Assembly (NCBI GenBank): GCA_947247005.1
Contig: OX365952.1
Location: 43,256,722 to 43,320,721, forward strand
Origin: Spisula solida
Taxonomy: Eukaryota > Mollusca > Bivalvia > Venerida > Mactridae
Direction of reading: 5' to 3'
DNA length: 64,000 nt
The notes under the pieces were generated by a model. The model worked only from the letters and a program-made list of their open reading frames with translations, was not told the DNA's origin and ran no database searches. The translations under genes were made by a program, and so were the position numbers. Shown here in pieces: positions 47,701-62,700 of this stretch; positions within the stretch are counted from its first letter, which is position 1; every line of letters begins with the position of its first letter.

Positions 47701-50700
47701 GATCCTCATCCATCAACTCACATCCACTTATCTCTAGTTCAACATCCTCATTTAAAGTTCTCTCCGTATTTTTTAATTTAATCTTTTTTGTTTCCACGCA
47801 ACTATCTGAGTCCATAGAAGAACAAGAAACGGATCTTTTTCTTTTCAAATCATTTGCATCTAATTCCTTTACGAGTCTATCTGGTATTTTTAAGTCCACA
47901 CCGGTATCTTTGGTTTTTAAAGAAATCTGTAATTCATTGTCTGCATTAATCCTATAACAGAGACACAAAGTTTTATGAGAATTCATCATTCAAGTTAGAT
48001 TTTCATCCTGGCATAGCCCCAATTTTTAAACCAACTGAACCTTATTCATTTTCTTTAAAATGTGTCAAATTAGTCAAATTTCAAGAAACACAGATCTGTA
48101 GATAAAAAATGCCTTCCTCCCAAAGTTTTGAAAATGTTTGGATTGCAATTAAGCACTTATTTAATAGTGTTCTACGTGTTTTCCATGTTATCATAATTAG
48201 GTAAGCCCAAAAACTTGAGCTGAATGTTTGGTAGGCATTTGTCTATTAGCGTAAAACAGTTTCTTATGCATGTACCTTATAAAACTATTGGGACACTTAA
48301 ATTTTTAACACATGTCTTCAACTTTTTGTTTTGCAAATCTTACAAATATATTTTCATGTAAGAAACTGCTTGGGAAAAACTAGGAACAACCATAAGTTAA
48401 AATGAGAAGGGTTCTTGACTAAAAAAACATATTGTATGCCTCTCACAAAGGGCCGTAACTCAAGCAATATTTTTCTTAATTCTGCAGTGGGGTGTCAGAA
48501 GAAATATAATTCTGTGGATAGGAGTAGAGTTTTGACTGCCATTCCTATCCCAACTAGGTTCTTTATCACTGAAACAACCTTCACCCTTTGAAACATAAAT
48601 GTAGTATATGTTTTTAAGGTAACACATTATTAATGTACTTACCCCATGATTTTAACCTTGACAACTTTACCAATCTTGAAGAATGAACTCATACCCACAA
48701 TCTTCTTATCATCCACCAGTTCAGTGGGTAACACATTACTTTGTACATCAATTCCAAGTCTGTAATATAAAGTTTGCAGCAAGTATATAAACATGTCAGG
48801 TATGTTTGTTTTTATTGTGTTCAGCATTATTTTCCTACAATCATCCTTTATATACAGCAGTCAGTTAACCTAACCAGTTTTTCTGGAATAAATGATAAAT
48901 CGGTACAAACTTGCTCTTCCACAAGCCATTGACAACTTCTCCACATGTGGTGGAAGAACATAACCTATTAATCAAACAAAGATGGCTCGGGTAAAAAGTG
49001 TTTGCTAAATAGGCGGGCTAAATAAAACAAATAACATGGAAATTGCCTAAGACCAGTGGTAACTTTAAACAGGAGACTAACAAACTTGAATCACAATCTA
49101 TGCTAGCAGTAACATATCTTATACAGGTACCTGACAGTTAAACGCTTCCGAGAAACCCTGGTGATAAATCCACGAACAAGTTGTCCTGGTGATAAGTCTG
49201 ATAGCTTACTGATTCTTCTATCCACTGGTTTACCACCGACCGGTCTGAAATAGTTTACAATAGAACTATCAATCAACATCATAACATAATTATGTCAGGA
49301 TTGATGTCCAATATAAATTTACTATTTAGACAAAAACTAGAAGGGGTTTTGATACAAAAACGTATTATCTTTTACAAAGGGCCATTACTCGGGTAAAGAT
49401 CATCTGACCAAAAATTTCTCACAATGCACAGCCAGGCTTGGTAATAAGTATTCATTCATTTCATAGAAATTCAACAAATCATCAGGGAGAAACAAGTGAG
49501 AACAATTTTGGTGAAATCCAACCAGCACGAAATTGGAGAGACAGAGAGAAAGAGAGAGTCTTTAATATTTTACTCGAGGTAAAGTTGGTCCAGAGACAGA
49601 AAATCAAAGAAACAGACATAAGATATTTGCAAACATTTTAAAGTAAATTTGTGAAAAATTCTAATTTAAAGTAATGTTGCATTCCAGCAGTACATTACCT
49701 AAGAGATATGGTGGCCAGTTTGGCTGCTCTATCACACTCAATCACCAAACCATCTACGTAATTTCTCTGTTTGTATTGCTTAACAGGAAAATCCACATAA
49801 TCATCTGAGATGTCAGTAATGTCCACGAGTCCTTTAATACCACCCTGTAGCTGCAGTCTTAGACCAGTGTCATTTTTAGCCGAGCTTATCATTCCCCTAG
49901 TAGACTCCCCTATCACAATACTACTATCCTGACAACTCTCTGAAACATTTATATAAAACAAGATACAACAGGCACGTATAGCAGTATAGTCTAACATCCC
50001 CTAGTAGGCTCCCCTATCACAATACTACTATCCTGACAACTCTCTGAAACATTCATATAAAACAAGATACAACAGACATGTATAGCAGTAAAGTAGCATA
50101 CCCAAACAAGAGCTTTCACTGAATTTAAATTTATGAAAACAGCCAATTTATAGCCATGTAATCCACTATTTTCAATGTCACTGCAAGTTTTGGCTGCCTG
50201 TCCTCAAAAATCAATAGGCTACATCTGCACATCAACCCTCCTGCTCAGTTTATATATTTTGTCCATCAACTTCTGTTATTTGAATTTTTGTCCTTTAGGT
50301 AACTACTCTAATTTCGTATGTTTTGAAATACATGCATCATTATTAAGAAATTACATAAACTTCATGAGAGATTGCTTGAAGCGAAAATTGTACAATAATT
50401 ATATCAATATATTCCAACAAAATATAGCATGGTCTCTACTAAATTTCATACCAGTACACAACTGCGTTCAGTAAACTTGTATGCCCTGGTAGAAGCCTTG
50501 TCCATGATAACTAGCTAAGTCAATCAGGGGCCATAATTCTGTTGAAATGTTGGATACTGTTACATGGCTTTGACATTGTAAGGTATTTATGATGGTAAAC
50601 AGGAAAGCCAAGTTTGAAAGCAATGCCTTGATGGACTTTGAAAATATTTAATTTTCAAGAACTTAAAAGTTTTGGTTAACTTTTTCAGTGGAACAAGCGG

Positions 50701-53700
50701 ACAGGACGATCACTTTCTGCCTCCTGCATCAGTAGATGCAGGGCATAAAGATATGAATGTAACACTCAAACATACATTCAGGTGCAGTTATATATATGTG
50801 ATATGTACCAACCTAGAAGGGTCAATTCTACCAGATTATTTTTGATTATGTTGATAACTGTCGCATTAAAACACTGTCCAGGTTCAAAATGTTTGCCCAG
50901 CTTGATAGCCTGTAAAATAGGGTATGGTTATAATACATTCTCATCATTCCAAACAGTACAACAAATATAGACACTTCACACATTTCAAAAAGGAAGTTTC
51001 GTAAACCATGCGATTAAAAACGGCAGAGTGACCTGCCTACATATTACATGAATTGGTTTCTAATTCGAATTCAGTAGTTGTTCGTGTTAAGAGTATAAAG
51101 TGCAGTGTATATCAGAATAATTTCATTTATGTATAAATGTTGATAAAGTAGTTGTGAAGAAAGTCAAACTATTTCTGGATCACCCCTCATACATACGTAC
51201 CTCAGGAGTTAAATTCAATCGATGAACTTTGCCTTGAACTGATGGAGTAACTTGAGTCCACAAATAATCACCAAAACACTGAAATAAACACATTCACAAT
51301 TATATATTGACAATGTACAAGTCACATTTAGTTACTGTTTAAGATTGTGTTCGAAAGACGGGTTTCAGATCATATTGGACATCATTTTGGACAGACATAT
51401 TAAAGATCATGTTGAACACATGTACAGACAGGTTTAATATTATGTTGGACAGACAGATTTAAGACCATGCTGGACAGACAGGTTTAAGATTATGTTGAAC
51501 ACATGAACAGACAGGTCTAAGATCATGTTGGACAGACAGATTTAAGACCATGCTGGACAGACAGGTCTAAGATCATGTTGGACAGACAGGTCTAAGATCA
51601 TGTTGGACAGGCAGGTCTAAGATCATGTTGGACAGACAGATTTAAGACCATGCTGGACAGACAGGTCTAAGATCATGTTGGACAAGCAGGTCTAAGACCA
51701 TGTTGGACAGGCAGGTCTAAGATCATGTTGGACAGACAGGTTTAAGACCATGTTGGAAAGGCAGGTCTAAGATGATGTTGGACAGACAGGTCTAAGACCA
51801 TGTTGGACAGACAGATTTAAGATCATGCTGGACAGACAGGTCTAAGACCATGTTGGACTGGCAGGTCTAAGATCATGTTGGACAGACAGGTTTAAGACCA
51901 TGTTGGAAAGGCAGGTCGAAGACCATGTTGGACAGGCAGGTCTAAGATGATGTTGGACAGACAGGTTTAAGATCATGTTGGATAGACAGGTTTAAGATCA
52001 TGTTGGATAGACAGGTTAAAGATCATGTTGGATAGACAGGTTTAAGACCATGCTGGACAGACAGGTCTAAGATCATGTTGGACAAGCAGGTCTAAGACCA
52101 TGTTGGACAGGCAGGTCTAAGATCATGTTGGATAGACAGATTTAAGATCATGCTGGACAGACAGGTCTAAGACCATGTTGGACTGGCAGGTCTAAGATCA
52201 TGTTGGACAGTCTGGTTTTGTAATATTGTTGTACAGAAAAAGGTTGTAACCAATATTTACCCTGGTTGCTAAGGTAACAACTTTGTCTCCCACTTTATGG
52301 TTGTTCAGATTGGAGAGGTAGCTGTCAGGTAATGTCTTCATTTGTAATACACTGAAAACGCAGGTAGATAATATTGTAACGAAAAATATTTGAAAAAACA
52401 TGACACCCCCACAGGTAAAACTTGATACACCCTGCATGCAGATAATTTTGCAAATTTCTAACAAAATGTCACAATGACCATGACCTTCATTCAGGAGATG
52501 TTTAAAGCCAAGAGGTTCATCAGCAGCTACAGAGTGACCTCCCTGACAAGACTGTAAGGACCACAAGCTCAAGCACACAGCAGTTTTTAGCCTGACAAGG
52601 TTTGGTCTACTAGTGGATTGACTGACCTGTACAGGGGAGATAAGGATCTTTATTTAAATTGTAAATGTAATCAACAATGTTTTTTAGATATGTATAACAA
52701 GCAATACAACCAGTTAAACAGATATGTCATAGTAAGGAGAATTCGACATGATCATTGACCTTTTATTAGCATAATTCAACAGCTGATATATTGTCTATAT
52801 TGATAACCCCGGTGGTAATACTATGTTTTCATAAGCGGGAAGTATTACGCAGACGCTCAAAGTGTAATACAAACACAAATCTAAAGGACCGATATCGCAC
52901 AATTTACTCTCGAAAATTAATATATTCAACGCAAGAATCTTGTAACACATTCATGCAGATAAGTCAGGATCATGTCATTATCTTCGTACTATACCAAAAC
53001 TTTCACAGTATTTCCTGAAAAATATCCAGTATTTCTACATGTACTCACCTCTGTTTCATGGAACATTCTGGAGCAGCATTTCTCTGATTGGGATGGGAAA
53101 TAGGAAGGTACCTAAATCATAAAACACTCAACTATAGTGTACGTTACTTCATAAACTCATCTATCTAATAATCTTAAAGATATTGCAAAATTTTGTGAAT
53201 AATATGTATTTCAAATTTGGCTTTGAAGTCAGACAGTATTTCAGACATATTCCAGTCATATTATCCTGGGCACCAACAACCAGTTCTAAAGCAATCCTTA
53301 TATACTGGGAACTAAGAACCAGTTTTGGAACAACCCTTGTGTACTGGGAACTTACCAGTTTTGAAGCAATCCTTTTATACTGGGAACCAACAACCAGTTC
53401 TGAAGCAATCCTTATATACTTGGAACCAACAACCAGTTCTGAAGCAATCCTTATATACTGGGAACCAACAACCCGTTCTGAAGCAATCCTTATATACTGG
53501 GAACCAACAACCAGTTCTGAAGCAATCCTTATATACTGGGAACCAACAACCAGTTCTGAAGCAATCCTTATATACTGGGAACCAACAACCAGTTCTGAAT
53601 CAATCCTTATATACTGGGAACCAACAACCAGTTCTGAAGCAATCCTTATATACTGGGAACCAACAACTAGTTCTGAAGCAATCCTTATATACTGGGAACC

Positions 53701-56700
53701 AACAACCAGTTCTGAAGCAATCCTTATATACTGGGAACCAACAACCAGTTCTGAAGCAATCCTTATATACTGGGAACCAACAACTAGTTCTGGAACAACC
53801 CGTGCATACTGGAAACCAATAACCAGTTTTGGAACAACCCTTGTATACTTGGAATTAACAACCAGCTCTGAAACAACCCTTGTATACTGGGAACCGACAA
53901 CCAGTTCTGGAACAACTCATGTATACTGGGAACCAATCAGTTCTGGAGCAACCCTTGTATACTGGGAACCAACAACCAGCTCTGGAACAACCCTTGTATA
54001 CTGGGAACCAACCTGTTCTGGAACAACCCTTGTATACTTGGAACCAACCAGTTCTGGAACAACTCATGTATACTGGGAACCAATCAGTTCTGGAACAACC
54101 CATGTATGTTAGGAACCAATCAGTTCTGGAACAACCCTTATATATACTGGGAACCAACCAGTTTTGGAACAACCCTTATATAATGAGAACAAACCAGTTT
54201 TGGAACAGCCCTTGTATACTGGGAACCAGCCAGTATCGACTGCAAGGTCAATATTTTTTAAAATGGTGAAATTCAGTACAAAAGTTATCAAAATGAGCAT
54301 TGAGGTTCAGCAGTTAGTTAAACCTATGGTTTGGTCCTGTATATCCTAACTAAGCCTACGACTTTTACATCATTGATATCAACTAGATCTTACCCCCTTG
54401 ATTTGGCTTCTTTAAATCCTATCACACGCACTTTAATCTCTTGTTTAACTTTAAACTGTGATACTGGACTTGCACCCTGAAATAATTATTCACTGAATGA
54501 CATCTACAATACATGGCGATATAAAACAAAGCTTATAATTATTTCACTCTATTTGCTCAATATTTCGACCTTATAAAATATAATATCTACAAATATAATA
54601 GTGATCCCCTTTTAGGGATATTTTACAACTAGATTATACTTATTGTTTATCTTAGGTTGTTTGGGAAACAAGTTCTACAACTTAATATTAACCATTCTTG
54701 ACATGAGGTTATGGAAGAAGAGAAGTAGTTTCTTCCTTTCTTGCTGAACATAAATCTTGCTGAACATAAAGCAATGAAAACACAGGTACAATTTGTTAAA
54801 TATTTAGTCTCTTGGATGTTACCCACCAAATCTGAAAGGCGTGGGAGATGATCCATGAAATATAAATACTAGTGTTTTGAAACTGGACATGGTGCTCACA
54901 TGATGGACTATAAATTCTTTCCAAGCAAATAAACAAGACTGCATTCAATCAATGCTTATGCCCCAATGGAAGCCTTGTCCATAACAAATAGCTTAGTCAA
55001 TCAGGGGCCATAATTCTGTTGAAATGTTATATAGTGTTACTTGGTGTTGACAATGTAAGGTGTTTATGATGGTAAACAAGTATGCCAAGTTTGAAAGCAA
55101 TGCCTTGACAGACTTTGGAAATATGTGAGTTTCAACAACTTGGTTAACATCTTAAATGAGATAAGCGGACGGACAAATAAGCGCACGGACAGAACAATCA
55201 CTATATGCCTCCTGCATCAGTAGATGCCGAAGCATAAAAAGGTGAGGACCAAATGGAGTATAAGGGGCAGTTGGGGATGATACTCGGGAATTAATGTATT
55301 CTGACGGGAGAGCGGGGAGAGCGCATGTTGTGTACTTACATCTATGACTGTATCAGACATCTCTGTGACATGTACCCTACCATTAGTACCTCCTACATGG
55401 ATGTAGATCTGATCCTTGTATATCTTACGTATACTGAAACATAAACATCATAACAATCATACACACATCAGACTGTCAATCACCTAAAATTTGTGTTACT
55501 ATGGCAATGATAACTAGGCTTGGTATAGTATCAAAAATTTGGCCCCATCCTCTACCTTCTATTAGCATAATTCAACAGTCGATACATTGTCTAAATTTAT
55601 AATCCCAGTTGTTTTCATAGTGGGAAGTACTAGTATCACGAATCTAAAGAACCGATATAACAGTTTGCTGGCGTATATTTATATATTCAACACAAGAACT
55701 TGGTAAGATATTCATGCATAAAGGTCAGGATCACGTCAAATTCTCCGAAGAAGAACACTAAGAATTGGAAGCAATACAGAAGTCCTGTACCGGTTTGAAG
55801 CCATAACCTTTAAATTATGTTTCTGTTGCCATAGCAGCCACAATTTTTGTCAGAATCAAAATATTGTTAGACGCGTGCAATCCCCTTATTGCCCCCTTTC
55901 CAGGTAACAAGTTTCACAAACTTAGCTTGGATACTATTAGAGTTATGTCAGGATCCAGATTTTTGACAGAAGGACAGACAGATGGCGGGCAAACCTATCT
56001 ATATATAGTCCTGTCCGGTTGAAAAGCAGTAGGGGGACTAACAAGCAGGAAAAACTTAGTGAGAGTCAACCAGAGGTCCAGCCCAGAAACATGACGTAAT
56101 TTGCACAACTTACACTGCATTACATATATCTCCTATCTGTAATGTATGACTAGGTATAGGTTGGTATTTCTCTATTACTTCAGCATCTTCCTCTTTATCT
56201 TCGTGTATCTTCAGAGATGCCAGGATTACATTGTCTTCAATCCTACAATAATATACAGTATAACTATTACCTAATACATCAGTAGAGTTTCATTAGACAC
56301 TGAATCACAAAATTTGACCTTTTAGGAGTGACAGGTCAAATCAATAATGTACCGGTAAGAGTATTTTTACATTTGGTATTTAGTACATGAGACCCACAGT
56401 CCTCTGAATATATTGTGTATACAGTTCAACCTTTGTAGAGCAGCACCAATATTAGTTGAAGGTGTTGTTATAGAGGTTGTTGCTCTACAGAGGGCCGCTT
56501 TGGAGAGGTTGTACTGTATAAACACTCCAAGGATGTACGTAGTGCATGAACTTTGGAATTTTATTCAGTTAAAATGTACAAGTTGTACCCTACATGCGTA
56601 TAGGTGCCATCAGACAGATGGACAGACAAGTTATTCTACAATGCAATCATTTCCAACCTTTTGATAACAACTTTGTTCTCCTGTCCTATACCATACTGAT

Positions 56701-59700
56701 ATCTCTCCATCACATCATTCCAGTGCTGAAAAACATACACCATACATATAAATCATTCCAGTGCTGAAAAACATACACATTACATATAAATCATTCATCT
56801 GGCTACTGATATGGACCACTAAATACACCTCTTGAAAACAGATCCATTCTCGCCACTAAAGGACTCATTCCTGATGGGAAGTATCATTGTAGGGTTTCCA
56901 AATATTCTGACCCAAAATCTCTGACTTTTCCCTGACCAAAGAGCGGTTTTCCCTAAATTTTTAAATGAATAGGGCTACCAAAGCATTTTTTTCGTTTTGG
57001 CAAGATATGACCAATTCTCAACACCAAAGGACTCATTCCCAATGGAAAGTATCATTTTAGGGTTCCCACAAATATTCTGACACAAAATCCTGACTTTTCC
57101 CTAACTTTTCCCTAACTTTTCCTTGACCAATCTTTCCCTCCAAGGAATAGAAAATCGACAGCTATAATAAAGAATTCCCTGACTTTTCCCAGTCCTTTGC
57201 TCAATTTCCAGATTTCCCAGAGTGATTCCAAACTTCTTAGGAGATTTATAATCAGTCACACTGGGAAAGAATTGTGTAACACTGAAAAAAAATCCACACA
57301 TATTCTGATAACTTACCCTCTTAGCTGGGATAAAAGCAAGCTGTCCAGCAGCATGTGCAGACAAACTGATCACTACAAAATCTTCTTTCACTAGTTGTAC
57401 CGTACATTTCAAGATCTGGTTTACTCGACACTAGAAACAAATAGAAAATAAGTAAAGTTGAAATTCTATGAAAAAAGGTTTTCAAACTAGAATGGTTATG
57501 CCCCATTGTAAGCCATAACAACAAGCTAAGTCAATCAGTGGCCATAATTTTGTTGAAAGTTTGAAAGCAATGCCTTGATAGACTTCTATAATATTTGTGC
57601 TTCAAAAACTTAGTTTTGGTAAACAGTTTCAATGGGATGGACGAACAAACAAACAAACAAACAAACAAACGGACAATCACTATATGCCCCCGCATCAGTA
57701 GATGATACAGTAATTTGATCTTATATGAACAAAGCCATGAAAATGTGTATTGATAATCAATCAGCCCATATTATCATCCTCTTTATTATTCTGCAGAAAA
57801 GTTCATTTTTTCTAGTGCGCCAAATCCAGATTAATTTTTTTCTGGATTATTCTGGAATTATAGGACATCTGCAGCTAGCATTGGGATAATCAGAATTTAA
57901 CAAATACCTTATCCATGTCTGGTTTCTTCAATCGTTTCTCCAGTTTATTCACTAAGTTTGGAGTAAGAGAAAGTTCTACACAATTCTGACAGATGTCGAC
58001 AAACAGTACTACACTGTCTACTTTATCACCTTCATTCACACCGTCTAAAATATAAACACAATTACTTGGTTTTATCATCAAAACAAAACTTCTTTACAAT
58101 TTAAAGTTGATACCTTTTAAATTAATGGTTTTCTCTGAGCAAGAATTACCCACAATGCTCTACTTAAGGTATGAATTGGTACCTGTGAGGGCGGTATCTG
58201 AACATGTTCAATATTCCTGGGCGCCGCGGATCGATGTTGGCTGCACACGCACTCGGAGAGAAATGGTCTCCCCAGGAAGACTTGAACACAGGTTTCCAAA
58301 GGTAGCCTAATGGCCAGGGAAAGCTAAAATGTCAAAGGGTGGCTGAACGACTGAATTGCTGAAAACTGCCCTTGAAAACTGGTAACTTTTTTATGTCAAA
58401 TGCTGAATGGCCAGGGAAAATTAAAAAAATGTCAAAGGGTGGCTGAACGGCTTTATTGCTGAAAACTGCCCTCGAAAACTGAACATTTTTAACTTAATAA
58501 TGTCTGGGATGGGAGGTAGGCAGTTCAATTGGGGTTTTTGAGGTCACATTCAATAGCGGTGATGATGCCAGCACTGTGATAAGGCCAGTTATACCTTTCA
58601 GATGGTCTTTCACTATAACAGCTTTCACACCATTGTCCAGTTGACCAACAGCTCCAAGATCTGTTAACTGTGTGATGGTTACTGTCTGTATAGAACCAAA
58701 CTCTATCTTAGCTACCCTGCCTTTTATACCTGTAAACATAGTCATAAATACAAGTATGGTTTTGTTGATGTGTATGTAATGAGCACGAATATAAGATTCC
58801 ATTTATAACATAACCTTGGAGAATGCTAGTCATCGATTAAAATGATGAAGATGTTTCAAAAACTTTAAAGTTTTGGTTAACATTTTCAGTGGGACAGATG
58901 AACAAACAGACAAATGAATGGACAGGACAATCACTGTATGTCTCCTGCATTCATAAATGTCGGGGCATAAAAATCAACAGATGAAGACACTCACAGATTC
59001 ACAGACTGACCGATAGAGGAACATATATATATATTATGTATATCTGGAGTATAACAATACAATAAGACAATACTGTATTACCTGCACCATGTGTTAAGGA
59101 TCGCTGTATCTCAAGTCTCTCCATTAGAAGGTTCCAGGTCAAGGTCAGTCCTATATCTGTGTTACCATGGTAACAATCTAGCATCCTTAATGTTGCCAGG
59201 AAACGTTTCTTCTCATTATGTACCTCAACCACTTTAGGATAGACAGTTTGTCCTATCTGATAGAGGGCAGTCAGATCAGTCACCTTCTTCTCTGTCGCGT
59301 ACTGTCTCGGTACCAGGCCAAACAAACCACCAGCAAACTCAACAAATATACCATATGATGTAATGTTCTTTATAACACCTGACATCATTATGCCTGGCTG
59401 TAGGGAGTTAAAGTTTGTGATCAATTCTTCATCATTTTGAGCCGCTGTCGTAAGACTCTGCTTGCATGTCAATATAGCAAGTTTAGCCTTGTTCCAATAC
59501 ATCGCGTTGTCGATGTCATCACCTGCTCGATATTTCTCCCACAATGCAACACTCATCTCCATAGAATCGGACAGGTGCACCTTGGGAATGAAAGCGACTT
59601 TGTCGGAAGGAAGTAACTTGACGTCTACACCATTCTTTGACTTCTGTTTTACAACGCACTTCACCAACTGGAAAATATACAATATACGGCGGACGTGTTA

Positions 59701-62700
59701 CCATGGTTTCATAATGAACAGACAAGATGGCATTACATGATAGCTTGGATATAGATTTTTGGCAATTGAATTTTGTTTCAAGATTATGTAATAATATTTG
59801 TAAAATATAACAAATTGTAGCCGCAAGGGCCCCAGTCCTGTTTATTTTTGTATGTCCCTCGTAAATGTTGTCATTGTTTCGGATAGATATTTCTCAGATC
59901 AAAAATGTCAAATTCTTTAGCTTTAGCTGTTTAAAAGATTTTGATCATAAATAGATTATCTTATGCAGGGATGAGATTAACAACAAATGTTATGATAAAG
60001 TCAGGATCAAATACCCATGACCAGACAATACATCCAAGTGCATTTAATTATCTGCAGTAAATATGTGGTGTCATGGAAAATCAGTAAATGTGCAGTAACC
60101 TCCCTGTCCTGAACTAAAGTTAACAAACACTGATTTCAACAATAGCAGATTTTTTACGAAAGATTCTCATTCCTGCATGAGACAAAATTATACCATAATG
60201 AAGACTATGGAATAGTAGAAACCTCCGTCAAAAATATAAGTACTACAACCTGATCCGTCTTGTCCAAGTGTTTCCACTTACTTTATTCTTTTTTATAATA
60301 AATAAAACACAATCTAAAAATGAATTTTTAAAAAATAAAACTTTGTTCAACTCAGTAACCCATTTCATACCAACTACAGACTTGTATTAGTTATCTAAGC
60401 GTGACGTTACCTTGCCAACTTTGTAGTCAGATGGTATATCCATTCTCTTGCCAAAGTTTTGTTTCCCTTCAAGCTTCAAAACAAAATGTAAAATGATTAT
60501 ATAACCTCAAAACCAACAATACAAGGCAGAAATTATAACATAGTACTAGCAATTTTTTCACTTTCAGATTTTTTTTATTTATATAGACAATTCTTAGGCA
60601 AGTTGTTTTCATAGCAACAATAATAGAAAATCATCGGCCAATTTGGCAAGGAAAAACAGATGACCATGCAAGTACCACTGTCGGATGAACTCAAACGAAC
60701 AAGAAAATTATTGAACATACTAAGAAAAATATATTTTACTAAGAACAAAATATATATCAAAGAACTTTTGTGAATACAGAGCCTGTTATGCACTTATATG
60801 ATGTGATTTTTAAACAGAAACTGATAAGATATTTTGTAAATAGTATAATGAAATCTGTTTAATTAGAGATGGGACTGAATACTGTATAGCGGGTATATTT
60901 CACGGGGGTTTAATTTTCGCTATATTCGCGGTCAACATCGATAGCGCGAAATCTAAACCCAGCGAAATATTCACCTCGTAAATATACAAATTTTTCAAAG
61001 GGAGACAATTCATGATTAAAAAGCAACGTTGACCCAATGTCTTTGCAAGAAGTACGTCGGTTAAGTAAAATACGGCAATAAGACTACAACTTATAATAAA
61101 TCACACAATATAATTCGAAATTAGATCTTTGAAAAACGTGTGTAAACGCTTTGCATGTGTATCAAATATCATACGTGCATCATGTTTTCTCAACGTTAGA
61201 AGGTGTTAACTATATGCAGGAGTATCAAACTTGTTAAATTTAACAATTTTGTTTGCAAAACGTGTAAATAGTTGACGAAAAAGTAGTTGTTTGTGTTCAT
61301 TTTCTAACGATAGTCAACTCAGCCATTGAACAAACCGCTAAAAATAACAGTCTAAACGCAACGAGCGATTTATGAACAAAATAAATAAGCTTACTGTGTA
61401 ATTTGAAAATATCCGCAAATCGTTTATAAATCATCCAATTTTGAAGAACAGAAGCACACACCCTTGTATGTTATACCTGTGGGGAGTTTAAATATCATGG
61501 ACAGGGTGTTTAAATAGTCTTATAAGTACGACTGACTTCTTATTATACTCTTTATACCAAAGAGTTTCCCTGTGCGCCCCCAAAAAATCAAACGCTTTAA
61601 ATAACTCAGACGCAGCATGAGTAAACGCTGTGTTGAGAAAATGACATAATATATTCCGACATATCGGAAGCGTTGATTTGATTTTGCGTGCGTAAAGAAT
61701 AACAACATAGCGTATCGTCAGTTCTAAATTGTCGGACTTTTTTTAATTAATTATGGACTATGATAGCAATATGGGACTTGTGAAAACGTACTAAATTTGC
61801 GTGTTCAGCTATCGATTTCTGTTTTTTTTATTTTGCAAGGTGTAACTTATGTAAGATTGACCTCCTATTTCATGTTTATCAACAAGGTTTTAAATTCGCG
61901 GTCGAGGTCGTTTGCGCGAAATCAAAACACCGTGAATTCAAAAGGATCCAGAAAACGCGAATAATGGACCCCGTGAAATATACCCGCTATACAGTACCCA
62001 AATATTCAGAAACTGGCTGAATATTCGAATCAAAAGTTTGTATTCAAATTTTTGAATTTTATTATCTATCAAGAAGGGGGAAATAAAAATGGTTGTCAGT
62101 TCAGGAGATTATGGAAGAGAACAAATAAATAAGATTTGGAACGAGTATCGAATATAAATTTCTAATAGTAGACGAATACAGATTTTTGGTATTCTCTAGT
62201 TTTAATCAACACAACAGACTTGGTTAAAATATGTTTAACTTGCAAGATTGTGTAAGATATGAATACTGTACTCACCACAAAGGAAAGAATGAGTTGAGAA
62301 AGTTCAGGATTACGATTGACCACCTTACACCGTACAACCTGGCCTATATAGAACACTTTATCTGGATACTGTATTAACTCTGTACTCAACATTCTCTTGG
62401 GTACAAGTCCCTGTAATATACAATTACAGTACAAAACAAGTAAAAATAACTGAAATGCTGGTTTCCCAATGTCAGGATAATATGACTGGGTACCAGTAGT
62501 CTCTATATGACTAAAAAGTCAAATATGGTGAAGTACACAGTGAACTTGACCTTTGACCTACTGACCTCAAAATCATAAGGGGTCATCTACCGTTGATGAC
62601 CAACCTCCATGTGAAGATCCTAGGGCAAAGCGCTCTTGAAATATTGAACAAACACCATTTGGTCTATCGACTGACCAACAGACATGTGCAAAGCAATATA

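Noticed and set aside
53183..54112. 309-aa plus-strand open frame
   Set aside because: Product of the 39-bp intronic array; repeats are in frame because 39 is a multiple of 3, and no flanking gene structure exists.
61520..61708. 62-aa minus open frame as a transposase
   Set aside because: Inside the 1.1-kb element but without DDE motifs or similarity to known transposases.
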